Position numbers and translations under genes: made by a program. From Yersinia enterocolitica (lineage in GTDB: Bacteria; Pseudomonadota; Gammaproteobacteria; Enterobacterales; Enterobacteriaceae): 64,000 bases of DNA. The notes below the pieces were generated by a model that made no database searches, was not told the origin of the DNA, and saw only the letters and a program-made list of their open reading frames with translations. Of the stretch, positions 1 to 14,102 are shown piece by piece. Numbering within the stretch: the stretch's first letter is position 1; every line of letters starts with the position of its first letter. Location of the stretch: assembly GCA_002082245.2 (NCBI GenBank), contig NBTC02000002.1:1-64000 (forward strand), given 5' to 3'.

Positions 1-73
1 CCTTGCAACTGATTTGGCAGGTCTTACATCCGGTGCACTTGTGGAGTCGACAAAAAAAACCATATTGCTTCAT
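1..73 (-). pseudogene. dmsB: DMSO reductase iron-sulfur subunit DmsB, N-terminal fragment (runs off the window)
   Basis: DmsB is the four-[4Fe-4S] electron-transfer subunit of anaerobic DMSO reductase. Only the first 24 or so codons are present. The start is an ATG at 73, preceded by a strong AAGGAG seven bases upstream and following the dmsA stop by 11 bases. Translation gives MKQYGFF, then a CTGCKTC ferredoxin motif, as in E. coli DmsB. In between, a T8 run (about 48-56) and a missing A shift the frame out and back, so residues 8-12 read wrongly. Family identity is clear; whether the two compensating shifts are real cannot be told. Confidence 0.75.
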
Positions 74-84
74 TATTCAACTCC

Positions 85-2504
85 TTATATACGTTTTACT
101 TCAACGAGGTTGTGTGTTTGGGTTACCTTTTGCCAGTGGTGACGGTCGCAGTGTTGTTAAGGTATTGATACACCCTCCACATCAATGCCGTCCTTATTGG
201 TATTTCGCCATGCCCCCTGCGGCACGCTAATAACCCCCGGTAACACCCGTTCGGTAACCTTTGCTGCAATACGCATGCGGCCTCGGCTGTTAAAAATTTC
301 GACCATATCCCCTTGTTGGATACCGCGAGGCTGGGCATCAATGGGGTTAATCCAAAACTGATGTGGTACCGCTTCCCGCAGCATGGCTACGTTATAATAA
401 GAGGAGTGGGTATGGCCTTTGATATGGAAGCCTGTCATCTGCAAAGGGTAGTTTTTCATGGTTTCTACATCGCTAACACCTTCAAAGGTTGGGCAATATT
501 CAGCGACAGCGGTAATGCGATCACCGGGTGCCAGTTGCCACTCTTTTTCCAATGTTGCCAGCGCTTCTGAGTAGATCTCAATTTTGCCAGACGGGGTTTT
601 CAACGGGTGGTTCACAGGGTCATCACGGAAATCTTTTAACGCGATATATTGACTGCTGTCGGCATAAATACGATCGATGATGCCTTGGTCGTTGGTCTGT
701 TCAAAAGGTGGCAAGGCGGGGTTTTTCTCACGCATTTTGTTATAGCTGATTTCAATCCATTCTTGCTGGGTATGGCCTTCGGTAAAGGCATCGCCAATTC
801 CTAACTTGGTGGCAATTTCGGCTAACACATCATAAGACGGGCGGCACTCCCACAGCGGCTCGATCGCATTTTTTGCAACCGCGTGACGTAGTGATAAGCC
901 CACTAGCGTAGGAGTTATCAATTAAATCATTTGATTCAACTGAGGTGACATCGGGCAGTAATAAATCAGCATATTTGGCAGAGTTGGTCATGTGGTTTTC
1001 CCACACCAAAAAAACTCGCACAGTGATTCATCTTGTAAAATGCGGTGGGTTTTATTCAGATCAGAATGCTGATTGCCGATAACATTACTGGCGTAGTTCC
1101 ACATAAACTTAATATTGGTATCAAGTTTATCTTTATTCTTCACATGCGCATTTTTCGCTGTCATTTCAGTGCCACGAAAAATAGCATCGGTCCACATAAA
1201 GCAGGGAATAGCAGTCTTCACTGGGTTCGGAATACTGAATCCCGGCACCGGATATTTCACATTCCCGCCCCAGGCTCCAGTATTGGTTCCGGCGCGGCCA
1301 ATATTACCAGTCATCAATGGCAACATCATAATGGCGCGTGCCGCCTGCTCGCCATTAGCACTGCGCTGAATCCCCCAACCTTGTGATATCCATGCTGCAC
1401 GGGCATTTCCCAACTCACGGGCTAATTGAATAATCTGTGTCGGTGCAATGCCGGTTATCTCACTGGCCCATTGCGGTGTTTTTTCTACCCATCGTGGCCG
1501 TTACCTAAAATATAATCTTTGTAAGAGCTATTGGCGGGGGCTGAGGCGGGTAGTGTTGTGGCATCCCAGCCGACACAATATTGTGCCAGGAAATCTTCAT
1601 CAGTCAGATTTTCTTTAATTAATACATGTCCTAATGCGGCCACCAGCGCGGCATCGGTACCTGGGAAGATGGGGAGCCATTCTGCGTTGAGGGTCGTTAC
1701 GCTGTCGGTCATGCGTGGATCGATAATAATAACTTTGGCTTTGCTTTGCCCCAGAGCATGAACGGTTTCGATATATTGCCCGCCGCCCGACATCCGAGTC
1801 TCTGCCAGATTATGACCAAACATAACCACCAGATCTGAGTTTTTAATTTCATCCAGCAAAGTTTCGTCTGCATTGCCATAGATATACGGCATTACCGTAT
1901 TTATTTGGGCGGTGGAATAAGTACCGTGTTGATCGAGAAAACCACCCAGCAAGCTCAGCATTCTTTTACAGGCATTGCGGCCTTGTAAATTAGCGCCGGT
2001 CGAACCAGAACCATATTGATAATAAATTGCTTCGTTGCCGTATTGTGCAATGGTTCTTTTTAGATTATCAGCGACAATAGTGGTAGCTTCATCCCAACTA
2101 ATACGTTTAAATTTACCTTCGCCGCGTTTGCCAACACGCAGCATGGGATATTTGACCCGATCCGGGTTATATGTTTTCCATCTTACCGATCGGCCACGTA
2201 AACAGGGGCGAATTTGATGCTCACCAAAGGTAGAGTCATCATAAATTGCTTCATTAGCAATTTTAATAATTTCGCCATTTCTCACATGCACTTTTAGTGG
2301 GCAGCGGCTACCGCAGTTGACCAGACAAGCACTGTATTTAACGGTTTCCTCTGTTGTTGCTGCGTGCTCTTCTGGCGCGGCATGTACTGAAAAAGGAAGG
2401 GTGATAGAACTGGCAATAGCCGCAGCCCCGGTGACTGCGGCGGATGTTTGAATAAATTCACGGCGGCTTAGTGAGCCGGTGATAGGTCTTTTATTGTTAT
2501 TCAT
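85..2504 (-). pseudogene. dmsA: Anaerobic DMSO reductase catalytic subunit DmsA, multiply frameshifted
   Basis: DmsA is the molybdopterin catalytic subunit that reduces DMSO and TMAO in the periplasm during anaerobic respiration. The start at 2504 has AAAGG nine bases upstream. It opens a twin-arginine signal (SRREFIQ), then the Cys-rich [4Fe-4S] motif around SACLVNCGSRCPL and the molybdopterin domains. Homology to E. coli DmsA continues to NLVEVKRI and a TAA at 85, but through several frames. Shifts lie near 1487 (one G missing), 1008-1014 (a T7 run that should be T8), 905-920, about 176 and about 133. Total length would be near 805 residues, normal for the family. The pieces between shifts are well conserved, so sequence error is a serious alternative to decay. 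Confidence 0.85.
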
Positions 2505-2602
2505 CGACATTACCTTTGCGGAGGACACTTTTTTAATGAAAAATAAGAAAATTAGGGTTGAGCGGCAATGTCTCACCTTAGGAAATAACTTGTTACTTTT
2601 AT

Positions 2603-2616
2603 ATGATGTAAATCAA
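2603..2616. promoter_or_regulatory. Candidate FNR box upstream of dmsA
   Basis: The sequence ATGATGTAAATCAA fits the FNR consensus TTGATNNNNATCAA at 9 of the 10 specified positions. It lies about 100 bp upstream of the dmsA start. E. coli dmsA is FNR-activated, so the site makes sense; binding itself is inferred. Confidence 0.55.
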
Positions 2617-3033
2617 TTAAGACGATATAACGGAAATATCGCGCTGTTTTTTGTGAGTGAGGCGAAGGTTATTAATAATTTACCGTAAGATATTAACCAT
2701 TCCCTATACATAAAATTAATGTATTTATATAAAGTTAGTAGTTGTAATAAAGAATCAATCTCAAATGACCGGGTGCTGTTATTATTTCCATTATTTTATG
2801 GGTTAATTTAATTTTATCTTTATGATCTTAAGAAAAGTCTTAATAAAGAAACGGCTGTTTTTACCGCTATTCTTTATCACCATAACGGCAATGGTTGGTG
2901 GTATTAACCCTAACTAAATAATGGCTAAAATGACATGCTGATCTATTTATCCAGATAAGAAGAGATCTGCATCACGATTCTTATCTCTTCCAGCTTGCAG
3001 TCGTGCATTAACATGGTAGTTTACCGAATAGTT

Positions 3034-3105
3034 GGATTGTTACCGTCAATGGCGGGCAAAACCTGATTGAGTAGCATGATGAATGCTGCTGAGTCGGGTT
3101 TTTTT
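3034..3105 (+). terminator. RAT antiterminator site and leader terminator 1, upstream of bglG
   Basis: Bases 3034-3063 match the ribonucleic antiterminator (RAT) consensus bound by BglG/LicT proteins: GGATTGTTACC at the start and GGCAAAACC at the end. The RAT overlaps the 5' arm of a terminator hairpin formed by the CCTGAT.. and ..GTCGGG arms and ending in a T-run at 3099-3105. This is the classical bgl leader: unbound RNA terminates, antiterminator-bound RNA reads through. It lies 60 bp upstream of bglG. Confidence 0.8.
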
Positions 3106-3122
3106 GTTTTCAGGGCTAAAGC

Positions 3123-3960
<838 letters not shown>

Positions 3961-4009
3961 ATGATTTAAAAGGGAAGGGTTCTAAGTAGTAAGAGAATTT
4001 AGCCAAACT

Positions 4010-4092
4010 GGATTGTTACTGCTTCGGCAGGCAAAACCTGAATGTACTTGTGTCGCTGGGTCGCGGTGCGGAGTGCGTTTAGGTTTTTTTTT
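4010..4092 (+). terminator. RAT antiterminator site and terminator 2, between bglG and bglF
   Basis: Bases 4010-4038 are a second RAT (GGATTGTTACTG.. to ..GGCAAAACC) with the same core as the one at 3034. It is followed by a hairpin closing on AAACCT/AGGTTT and a run of nine T at 4084-4092. Its position 50 bp before the bglF start reproduces the two-terminator layout of the E. coli bgl operon. Confidence 0.8.
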
Positions 4093-4114
4093 GCCCGAAT
4101 TTTTACCTGTATAA

Positions 4115-6027
<1,913 letters not shown>

Positions 6028-6033
6028 TACTGA

Positions 6034-7443
<1,410 letters not shown>

Positions 7444-7588
7444 TAGCGACGTTTGTATGTTGCAGTGATATAAGCAGCTCTCAACTGTTTTGCCTCACTG
7501 CAACACGACTTATTTTTGGGGAAGTACCGAGTATTTATTATTAGATGTGCGGGTTATTCTAAAAATGGAAAATAATGAAACCAACGGG

Positions 7589-8105
7589 ATCTTTATAACG
7601 GGGTCTCTGGTGCTCCCGGAGCGACTGATCCAGGTGCTATCGTTACCATAATAATACTTGGTTCTTTTACAGTGGATTCAATCAGCAGGTAACAAAACAT
7701 CAGGATGACGCCAACCGTGGTTTAAGTGTGTTTTACAGCATGTCGTTGGCGGACCAACGGACCAATTACATGCATTACGCTACCTCCGCAGGCATCCGTT
7801 ATCGCGGCTTATTTGATAGCCGCCCACAAGATTGGTTGGGATTCGGCGTATCAATGGTTAAACTGAGTGATTATTATAAAGATAATCAACGCTATCTGAA
7901 TCAAATCAATAATGTTTCTGATTATAATAATCCACGTTACTCTCCAATAGCTGGGTATTCGGTTGCTGCCGAACTGTATTATCGTTTCCGTGTCACTTCA
8001 TGGCTGGAATTACAACCTGATCTACAATATTGGCACTCACCAGCAGGGGTAAGCCAAACGCAAGATGTATGGGGAACCGAATTAAAAACAGTTATTACAT
8101 TCTAA
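7589..8105 (+). pseudogene. Carbohydrate porin (OprB-like), C-terminal remnant
   Basis: Only the C-terminal part of an outer-membrane beta-barrel is present. About 125 residues are in frame from 7728, and recognisable sequence reaches back to 7589 (LYNGVSGAPGATDPG) in another frame, then FYSGFNQQ. Alternating aromatic strands, LELQPDLQYWHSP and a terminal Phe (VITF) are typical of OprB-type sugar porins. There is no signal peptide and no start, so this is a 5'-deleted remnant with at least one extra shift near 7640-7670. A porin behind the bgl genes fits beta-glucoside uptake (compare bglH), but the family assignment rests on the C-terminus only. Confidence 0.6.
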
Positions 8106-8213
8106 ATTTCGCCTGTATTGCAGATAATACGGCTATGACGTGGTGCTTTAACTGGCACCACGTAAACTGTTACGCTATTCTCCATCGAGTATTATTTGTA
8201 GAGAATCAGCGTG

Positions 8214-8777
8214 ATGTTGAATATGAAAAACAGATTCGATGGTAACAACATCTTAGGTGAAAGGAATATTCACGCAGTTTTTGAACTGAGCTTATTACTG
8301 AAAGCAATCTTAGCCGTGATGGAGATTATCAGCGGTATTTTAACCTATTTTGTGACGCCGCAGTTTTTGCTAAATATTCTGCATCGCATCACGCAAGTTG
8401 AATTTATTGAAGACCGTGGCGATGTGGTAGCCCATTATTTACTGCATGCGGCACAAAATCTCTCAATCAGCAGTCTGCATTTTGCCGCATTTTATCTGCT
8501 CATCCACGGCGTGGTTAAGTTGTGGGTCATTATTGGATTATGGCGCAAAAAGCTGGGTTATTATCCGGCGGCAATAGTCATATTCAGCTTATTCATTATC
8601 TATCAACTCTATCGTTATACCTTCACTCACTCGGTGTTATTGATCGTAATAACTGCGCTGGATGTGGTGGTTATTGTGTTGACGTTGCTGGAGTATCGAG
8701 ATTACGCCAGCAGCATAAAACCCCTTAGCCAGATGAAGGCCATACTGAGCAATGCGAACCAAAAACCAAGGTTATAA
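8214..8777 (+). CDS. DUF2127 family inner-membrane protein
   Basis: This is an intact small membrane protein of about 187 residues with four hydrophobic segments (about residues 25-47, 88-110, 118-137 and 140-160) and a basic C-terminus. The pattern (LLKAILAVMEIISGI, LLIHGVVKLWVIIGLWRKK) fits DUF2127, a family of unknown function. The start is uncertain: GTG 8211, ATG 8214 or ATG 8223 are possible and no strong SD separates them. It is one of only two genes in the left 17.4 kb without a visible frame break. It converges on yfuC and does not look co-transcribed with the bgl genes. Confidence 0.65.
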   Translation: MLNMKNRFDGNNILGERNIHAVFELSLLLKAILAVMEIISGILTYFVTPQFLLNILHRITQVEFIEDRGDVVAHYLLHAAQNLSISSLHFAAFYLLIHGVVKLWVIIGLWRKKLGYYPAAIVIFSLFIIYQLYRYTFTHSVLLIVITALDVVVIVLTLLEYRDYASSIKPLSQMKAILSNANQKPRL

Positions 8778-8793
8778 TGCCCTGTGAGGTTAC

Positions 8794-9847
8794 TCAGTTA
8801 GCAAAAATATGCGCTTGGCCAATAATTGTCAGGTCAACCATTAAACCGATACTTATACCTTCGCGGCTGATGGTTTTAACCTCTACCGTTTCATTACTTT
8901 CAACCAGATATAGGGTGAGTGTTGAGATAAAACCCGCAAAATCAATATTGATAACCTTAGCCAGACAATGAGTGGTGTAGTGATGATCTGCGGGCAAAGG
9001 GGTGATAGTAATCTGTTCTGGCCGTAACATAATCCGGCTCAATCCATGGCGTTGCTCATCATCAACCCTGACGCTGCCCAGTGCACAATCAGCCCATCCG
9101 GTATCAATATTGGCGGAAAGAATCAATGTTTCGCCAAGGAAAGTCGCTGTAGGTTCATCAATCGGTCGCAAATAGAGTTCTTGCGGCGGGCCAACATGCG
9201 CCAGTTTACCCGCCCGCATTACCGCGACTTGCGAGGCAGGCAAATGATAATGCTTCGGTTTGATCATGCGTCACTAAAATGGAGGCAATATTTGCCTGTG
9301 CCAACAGTTCAGCCACCGCTTTGCGCGTTGAGGCGCGTAAGGCGGTATCCAGAGCTGAAAAAGGTTCATCCAACAGCATCAGTACCGGCCGCTGTGCTAA
9401 CGCTCTGGCGAGAGCGACCCGCTGCTGTTGCCCACCCGAAATCTCATGGGGCCAAAGTTGTGATAACCGCCGATCCAGTGCGACCATCTCCATCAGTTCA
9501 TCAATTCGGCGGGCTTTGTCCTGCTTGGTCCCTGTTAGTCCATAACCAATATTGCCCGCGACGGTAAAGTGGGGGAACAGCGCACCATCTTGCGGTACAA
9601 AACCAATCCCTCTTTTGTGCGCTGGCACGTGGGTTGAATTGTCGAATACCGGATGACCTTGCAGAATAACTTTACCGTGATCGGGGGTTTCGAACCCGGC
9701 AATAATCCGCAACAACGTGGTTTTGCCTGAGCCGGATGGCCCAACAATTGCGGTGCGACTGCCGGCGGAAACCTGCAAGTCAATTCGGTCTAATACGGTA
9801 ACAGACTGGAAAGACTTACCGATTTGCTGAAGTTCAAGCGTGCTCAT
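8794..9847 (-). pseudogene. yfuC: Ferric iron ABC transporter ATP-binding protein (YfuC/AfuC/FbpC), frameshifted
   Basis: This is the ATPase of a siderophore-independent ferric iron importer. Walker A is GPSGSGKTT, the signature is SGGQQQRVALARAL, and Walker B with D-loop is LMLLDEPFSALD. The C-terminal regulatory domain continues in another frame to 8794. The break is a tandem TGCC duplication (TTTGCCTGCCTCG, about 9233-9243). Removing one copy joins THDQTEALSFA to SQVAVMRAGKL. A four-base duplication looks like a real slippage mutation rather than a base-calling slip. The N-terminal 200 or so residues, with all catalytic motifs, remain. The start overlaps the yfuB stop by four bases (ATGA). 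Confidence 0.85.
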
Positions 9848-11165
9848 AATCCTGCCGTACGTTGCGATTGAGAATAAAGAAGCCAGGTTAGCGGCAGAGA
9901 TAGTGCCACCATCAGCAGTGCATAGGGTGATGCCGCGACATAATCAATTTCACTGGTCAACGCCCAAAAACCAGTCGCCAGTGTTCGGGTGCCGTTCGGG
10001 GCCAGTAATAGTGTGGCGGTCAGCTCATTGGAGATAGCGAGGAACACCAGTGCCGCCCCGGCAGCGGCGCCAGGAGCAGCAAGGCGCATGGTGGTGCTCC
10101 ATACGGCTTGAGTGGGTGTTTTGCCCAAGCTGCGGGCCACGTTTTCCAATTCGACCGGGGCGGTCGCAATCCCGGCCCGTAAACTGATTAAAGCGCGTGG
10201 GGTAAACATCAATAAATAAGCCAGCAAAATAGTGAATTCTGTTTGATACAGCGGGCGAGCAACACGGATAGTGATGGTCACCAGCGCCAGCGCGACCACG
10301 ATACCGGGCAGCGAGCTGGTGACATAATTACAGCCTTCCATCACACGGTGCAAGCGCCCCGGATAGCGCACCGATAGCCATGCCATGGGGACGGCACACA
10401 ATGTAATAATAACCGCACCGCTCAGTGCTAATGCCAGTGTTTGCTTCAAGGCTGGTAGCAGTTCAGGATTCAGCCACACATCAATTCCACCAATATAGAG
10501 CCAGCGGGCCAGCGTGATAAAGGGCACGCCCAGCGAGAGTGCAGTGAGTACCAATGGCAATAACAGACACAGTAGTGTGATGGTTGTACCCATTGAATAT
10601 GCAGTTTGGCGCCTGGCGCTACCGGAGCCGACCCGAGCATAGCGGTTGTAGCCACGGCTGGTGGCTTCGATTAACAATAGCCCCAGGCAACATAACGCCA
10701 GAACCCCTGCCAACATATTGGCCGCCGGACCATTAAACGTGGATTGAAATTGGTCAAAAATAGCGGTGGTAAAAGTATCGAAACGGATCATGGCATACAA
10801 GCCATATTCCGCTAATAGATGCAGCGCAATCAGTATCGAACCGCCCCATACGGCTAATTTTAGTTGCGGCAGAACCACGCGAAAGAAGACCACTGTTGGG
10901 GGACTACCCAATGATGATGCTGCGTCTTCAAGGCCGGGATCAAGGCGGCGTAATACAGCGGATGCGGGCAGATAAATAAAGGGGAAATAGGCAATTACTG
11001 AGATAAACACGCCAGCGGCAAGGCCATGCATTGATGGCACCAGACTAATCCATGCATAACTTTGTACAAAAGCAGGTACGGCTAGCGGTGCAATAGCCAA
11101 TAGTGACCAATAATACCCGGCCGTAAGCGGTCAGTCAAATAATGGGCACCGCGGAGGAAAGCTGC
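9844..11165 (-). pseudogene. yfuB: Ferric iron ABC transporter permease (YfuB/AfuB/FbpB), 5'-truncated
   Basis: This is a fused two-domain permease of the iron importer. The open part, from about 11100 to 9844, encodes about 418 residues with two EAA-type loops ([22 protein letters not shown] and [18 protein letters not shown]) and many membrane segments. The family usually exceeds 500 residues. Homology can be traced upstream in shifted frames to about 11165 ([11 protein letters not shown]), but only about 140 bp separate this from the yfuA stop, so roughly the first 70-100 residues are missing. Because sequence is absent, not just out of frame, this is stronger evidence of real gene loss than the one-base shifts nearby. 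Confidence 0.8.
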
Positions 11166-11302
11166 ATCAAATCATTTACCCCGCTTATTCGTTATTTTCC
11201 CAATACCCCATAACCCCGAATGGGCCCCAACCCCTTATGATCTCCTTTTTTCCGCCCTTCATCAACTACAATTTTGATATTTTTTAGTCATATGGGTTTT
11301 CG

Positions 11303-12332
11303 TCATTTGCCGGAGTTAACGAGCAGACCGGCTTCAGTCATTAACTCAACCACTTTTTTACTGTTGAGTTTAGACGGCTCAACGTTCGGTGCTTGCAGGT
11401 CTTTCAGTGGCACCAATTTAGGGTTTGAAGCGGCATCGACACCAACGGCATACTCAAATGCGGTGTTGGTACGCAAGATATCCTGGCCTGATTTGCTGGA
11501 TCCATTTGACGAATTCCTGCGCTTGTTTCTGGTGCTTACTGGATGCCAGAACACCGCCGCCGGAGATACTCACAAATGCGCCAGGGTCTTGATGTTTGAA
11601 ATAATGCAGTTTGGTTTTACCGCTGTTCTCACCTGTTTTGGCTTGATCGACGAAACGGTAATAGTGATAGATAACTCCGCCATCGATTTGGCCCGCATTC
11701 ACCGCTTTCATCACGGTGCTATTACCTTTGTAAGCAGTGAAGTTGGTTTTCATGGCTTTTAGCCATTCCAACGTGGCTTTTTCGCCTTTCAATTCCAGCA
11801 TGGCACTGACAATGGCCTGGAAGTCGGCACCCGATGGTGAGGCAGCCCAACGGCCTTTCCATTCAGGTTTTGCCAAATCCATAATGGATTTAGGTAATTC
11901 GGCTTCGCTGATTTTATCCGGGTTATAGACAAACACGGTGCTACGAGCCGCAATACCGGTCCAACGACCATGTTCAGGGCGATACTCTTTCGCAACCTGT
12001 GCTTGTGTGGCGGCATCCAGTGGTGCGAACAATTTGGCGTTATCGACCAGCACCATTGCCGGCGAGTTTTCAGTCAGGAAAACGTCGGCGGGAGATGAGT
12101 TGCCTTCCTGAACCAGTTGATTACCTAACTCGCTGTCGCCGCCATTACGCAGAGTCACTTTGATGCCGGTATCTTTGGTAAAACCGTCAACCCAGGATTT
12201 CACCAGATTTTCGTGTTGAGCATTATAAATCACGATACCTTCATCATTTGATGCGGCATTGACGGAGAACGCCAGCATCATTGAGGAAGCCAGTAGGGCG
12301 ACAGGGCCGAAAGAGGGGAAACGTAACTTCAT
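11303..12332 (-). pseudogene. yfuA: Periplasmic ferric iron-binding protein YfuA/AfuA/FbpA, frameshifted
   Basis: This is the periplasmic substrate-binding protein of the Yfu iron importer. The start at 12332 has AAGGA nine bases upstream and opens a Sec signal peptide (LLASSMMLAFSVNAA). The mature protein begins NDEGIVIYNAQHE, typical of FbpA. The paired tyrosines used for Fe3+ in FbpA appear in GGVIYHYYRF. One shift near 11500 (FVKW, then SSKSGQDILRTNTAF in the next frame) separates the last 65 or so residues, which end VNSGK at 11303. Corrected length is about 342 residues, normal. It is the first gene of the yfuABC operon. Confidence 0.85.
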
Positions 12333-12419
12333 AAACTGAGATCCTTTTAAAAGCTCAAAGAAGAAAACGAGATTGTCAGGCAACCGCAAAACAGAGCAAT
12401 TGTATAGAAAGAAATTAAC

Positions 12420-12437
12420 AATGATAGTGAAATCATT
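12420..12437. promoter_or_regulatory. Possible Fur-type palindrome upstream of yfuA
   Basis: AATGATAGTGAAATCATT is an inverted repeat (AATGAT/ATCATT) 88 bp upstream of the yfuA start. Its A/T-rich hexamers partly fit a Fur box (GATAAT repeats), though the centre is off by one base. Fur control of yfu is expected from family knowledge; the site itself is tentative. Confidence 0.35.
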
Positions 12438-12504
12438 CGCGTTATTTGCTACCAAATGTTTCATTTTCAGTACTATTTTTTGTATGGGTAACTCGGTTCA
12501 TAAT

Positions 12505-12539
12505 AAAAAATCCCAGACAAATGCAAGCCGGGATTTTTT
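12505..12539. terminator. Bidirectional rho-independent terminator
   Basis: The arms AAAAAATCCC (12505-12514) and GGGATTTTTT (12530-12539) form a hairpin flanked by A and T runs on each strand. It lies between the yfuA promoter region and the SymE remnant that reads toward it on the minus strand. Confidence 0.65.
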
Positions 12540-12556
12540 ACCTGCCAGTCAACTCA

Positions 12557-12680
12557 TCAAGTCCACTTCCTGCCAGGCGGTTTCTTAGCCAGCATCATCT
12601 CAATAAAATCAGTGGACTGCTGCTTACGGTTCGGTAACTTACAGGTTTTGCGCAGTGTCTGTATAATTTCCGCCACTGGT
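12557..12680 (-). pseudogene. SymE-type toxin, C-terminal remnant
   Basis: Read on the minus strand this gives about 40 codons, VAEIIQTLRKTCKLPNRKQQ then STDFIEMML, ending at a TGA at 12557. This lines up with the C-terminus of E. coli SymE (ELMQSLRQVCKL..RKQ..EFI). SymE is an SOS-induced type I toxin. The 5' two thirds are missing, and homology stops exactly where the CdiA pretoxin homology on the other strand begins (12680/12682). This looks like a recombination or deletion joint. Confidence 0.55.
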
Positions 12681-12681
12681 A

Positions 12682-13686
12682 GTGTGGGCAGCCAACATCT
12701 ATATGGATGAGGTGCATCCAGGCAAGAAAATCGCTGATTTGTCCGAACCTGATAAGAGAATTATTAGTGCGATTAGTACCTTAACTGCCGGTATCCTGGG
12801 TGGCTTAAGTACTGATAGCAGCACCGGCCTTCTCATCGGCGCGCAGGCTGGGAAGAACGCGGTGGAGAATAACTCGCTGAGTGGTGATGCGGCGCGTGAA
12901 ACAGTTAAACAGGTGACGGCCAACCTGAAAGATCAGGTCAGGGATAAACTTGGTGAAGGGACATTGTCTGCTATTGTTAACAGCATTATCGGTGCGGCGG
13001 CAGATAGCGGTGATGCGTTATTAGGTGGAGCGGATTACGGTGCTGATGCGGCGATGGCGCTCACCTCATGCGCCATGGGAGACAGTTACTGCACTCAGGC
13101 ATTGAACGATCTGGCGGGTAAAAATCAGGCAGCGGCAGATACGCTGAAAGCCCTGATGAAGAGTGAAACCTGGTCAGCGGTTGCAGGACAGGTGAAAGAA
13201 GCGGCTCAAGGTAACCAGCTTGCTCTGGAAGCCACAGGTGGAATGCTGGCAGGTATTCTTCTACCAGGCAAGAAACTACCTGATGGTGTTGCTGGTAAGG
13301 CCGAGTCTATTGCTGCTGATATAGGCAAAACTGGTACTGTATTTGATTCTATAAAAGGGACCCAGCCTGTTTACCCTGGTTCTGTTATACCGAAATCTTT
13401 TGAAATGACACTACCTAACGGTCAAAAAGTGTGGGTACATGGCAATGCTACAGAACACATGGCAGAATATGCGGCATCTAAAGCCGTAACTAATACGCCA
13501 GAGGCGGTCAGACTTGCCAGCCAGACAGAACTCAGAAGTTTTCAAGCTGCGTTAGATACCGCGACAAAGAACGGTATGTCATATGGGCGTATAACAGTCG
13601 ATGGTTGGCAACTGGAAATCAAACCTCCACGTGCTGCTGGTGAGTTGCCAACAGTCATTCATGCTCGTTATCTAGGGGCAAATTAA
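12682..13686 (+). CDS. Orphan CdiA C-terminal toxin module (VENN pretoxin plus unknown toxin domain)
   Basis: This open frame of 334 residues is a detached C-terminus of a contact-dependent inhibition (CDI) exoprotein. Residues 10-64 are the pretoxin-VENN region (EVHPGKKIADLSEPDK.., AGKNAVENN), which in CdiA proteins marks the start of the toxic tail. The variable tail runs from 65 to 334. Its last 110 or so residues (MTLPNGQKVWVHGNATEHM, NGMSYGRITVDGW, TVIHARYLG) form a compact domain with conserved-looking His and Lys/Arg, as expected of a nuclease toxin, but I do not recognise the family. No signal, TPS domain or repeats are present and the GTG start at 12682 has no clear SD. Delivery is unlikely unless it recombines onto a full cdiA. 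An immunity gene follows with no gap. Confidence 0.75.
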   Translation: MWAANIYMDEVHPGKKIADLSEPDKRIISAISTLTAGILGGLSTDSSTGLLIGAQAGKNAVENNSLSGDAARETVKQVTANLKDQVRDKLGEGTLSAIVNSIIGAAADSGDALLGGADYGADAAMALTSCAMGDSYCTQALNDLAGKNQAAADTLKALMKSETWSAVAGQVKEAAQGNQLALEATGGMLAGILLPGKKLPDGVAGKAESIAADIGKTGTVFDSIKGTQPVYPGSVIPKSFEMTLPNGQKVWVHGNATEHMAEYAASKAVTNTPEAVRLASQTELRSFQAALDTATKNGMSYGRITVDGWQLEIKPPRAAGELPTVIHARYLGAN

Positions 13687-14069
13687 ATGGATATAGAAAT
13701 TACAAGTCCGATCAATATCACATTGGACGTAATAGAACTTGATGAACATATTCCATCATTGAAGTTTAATCTGGCGATTCAAGTAGATAAATTTAGTTAT
13801 AGTTTGAATGTCAGTTCCCAGGTATGGCTTGAATGCCAATGCTTTGATGAATTTATCGACAATATACGGAATGATGATATAGCCCATCTTAAAGATATGA
13901 ATGGATGTTTTGAGTTGATTGTAAATCCAGTTTTAGGATGGCTTGAATGGTCATGTGCTAAAGAAGAACTGCATGGATATACCACAGTATCAAAGGCAGA
14001 GAAAAGTTAACGGACGATGCGAAATCTGCAATATATGCAGCGTTTAATGATTATCCTAAATGGTGGTGA
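13687..14069 (+). pseudogene. Putative CdiI-type immunity protein, C-terminally frameshifted
   Basis: The ATG directly abuts the toxin stop (TAAATG), the usual place for a CDI immunity gene. The open frame gives 107 residues of an acidic, beta-rich small protein with no recognisable family (ITSPINITLDVIELDEHIP.., VWLECQCFDEFIDN). After ELHGY the frame ends TTVSKAEKS. The +1 frame instead continues YHSIKGREKLTDDAKSA then IYAAFNDYPKWW to a TGA at 14069, which looks like the original C-terminus. The shift is therefore near 13976-13982. The protein may still fold, but a damaged immunity gene beside an intact toxin domain is notable. Confidence 0.6.
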
Positions 14070-14102
14070 CTGTTAGATCAGGTCTAAGCTACTACAACTA
14101 AA

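Noticed and set aside
3..230. Plus-strand frame over the dmsA 3' end
   Set aside because: It is antisense to recognisable DmsA sequence and has no start context or family features.
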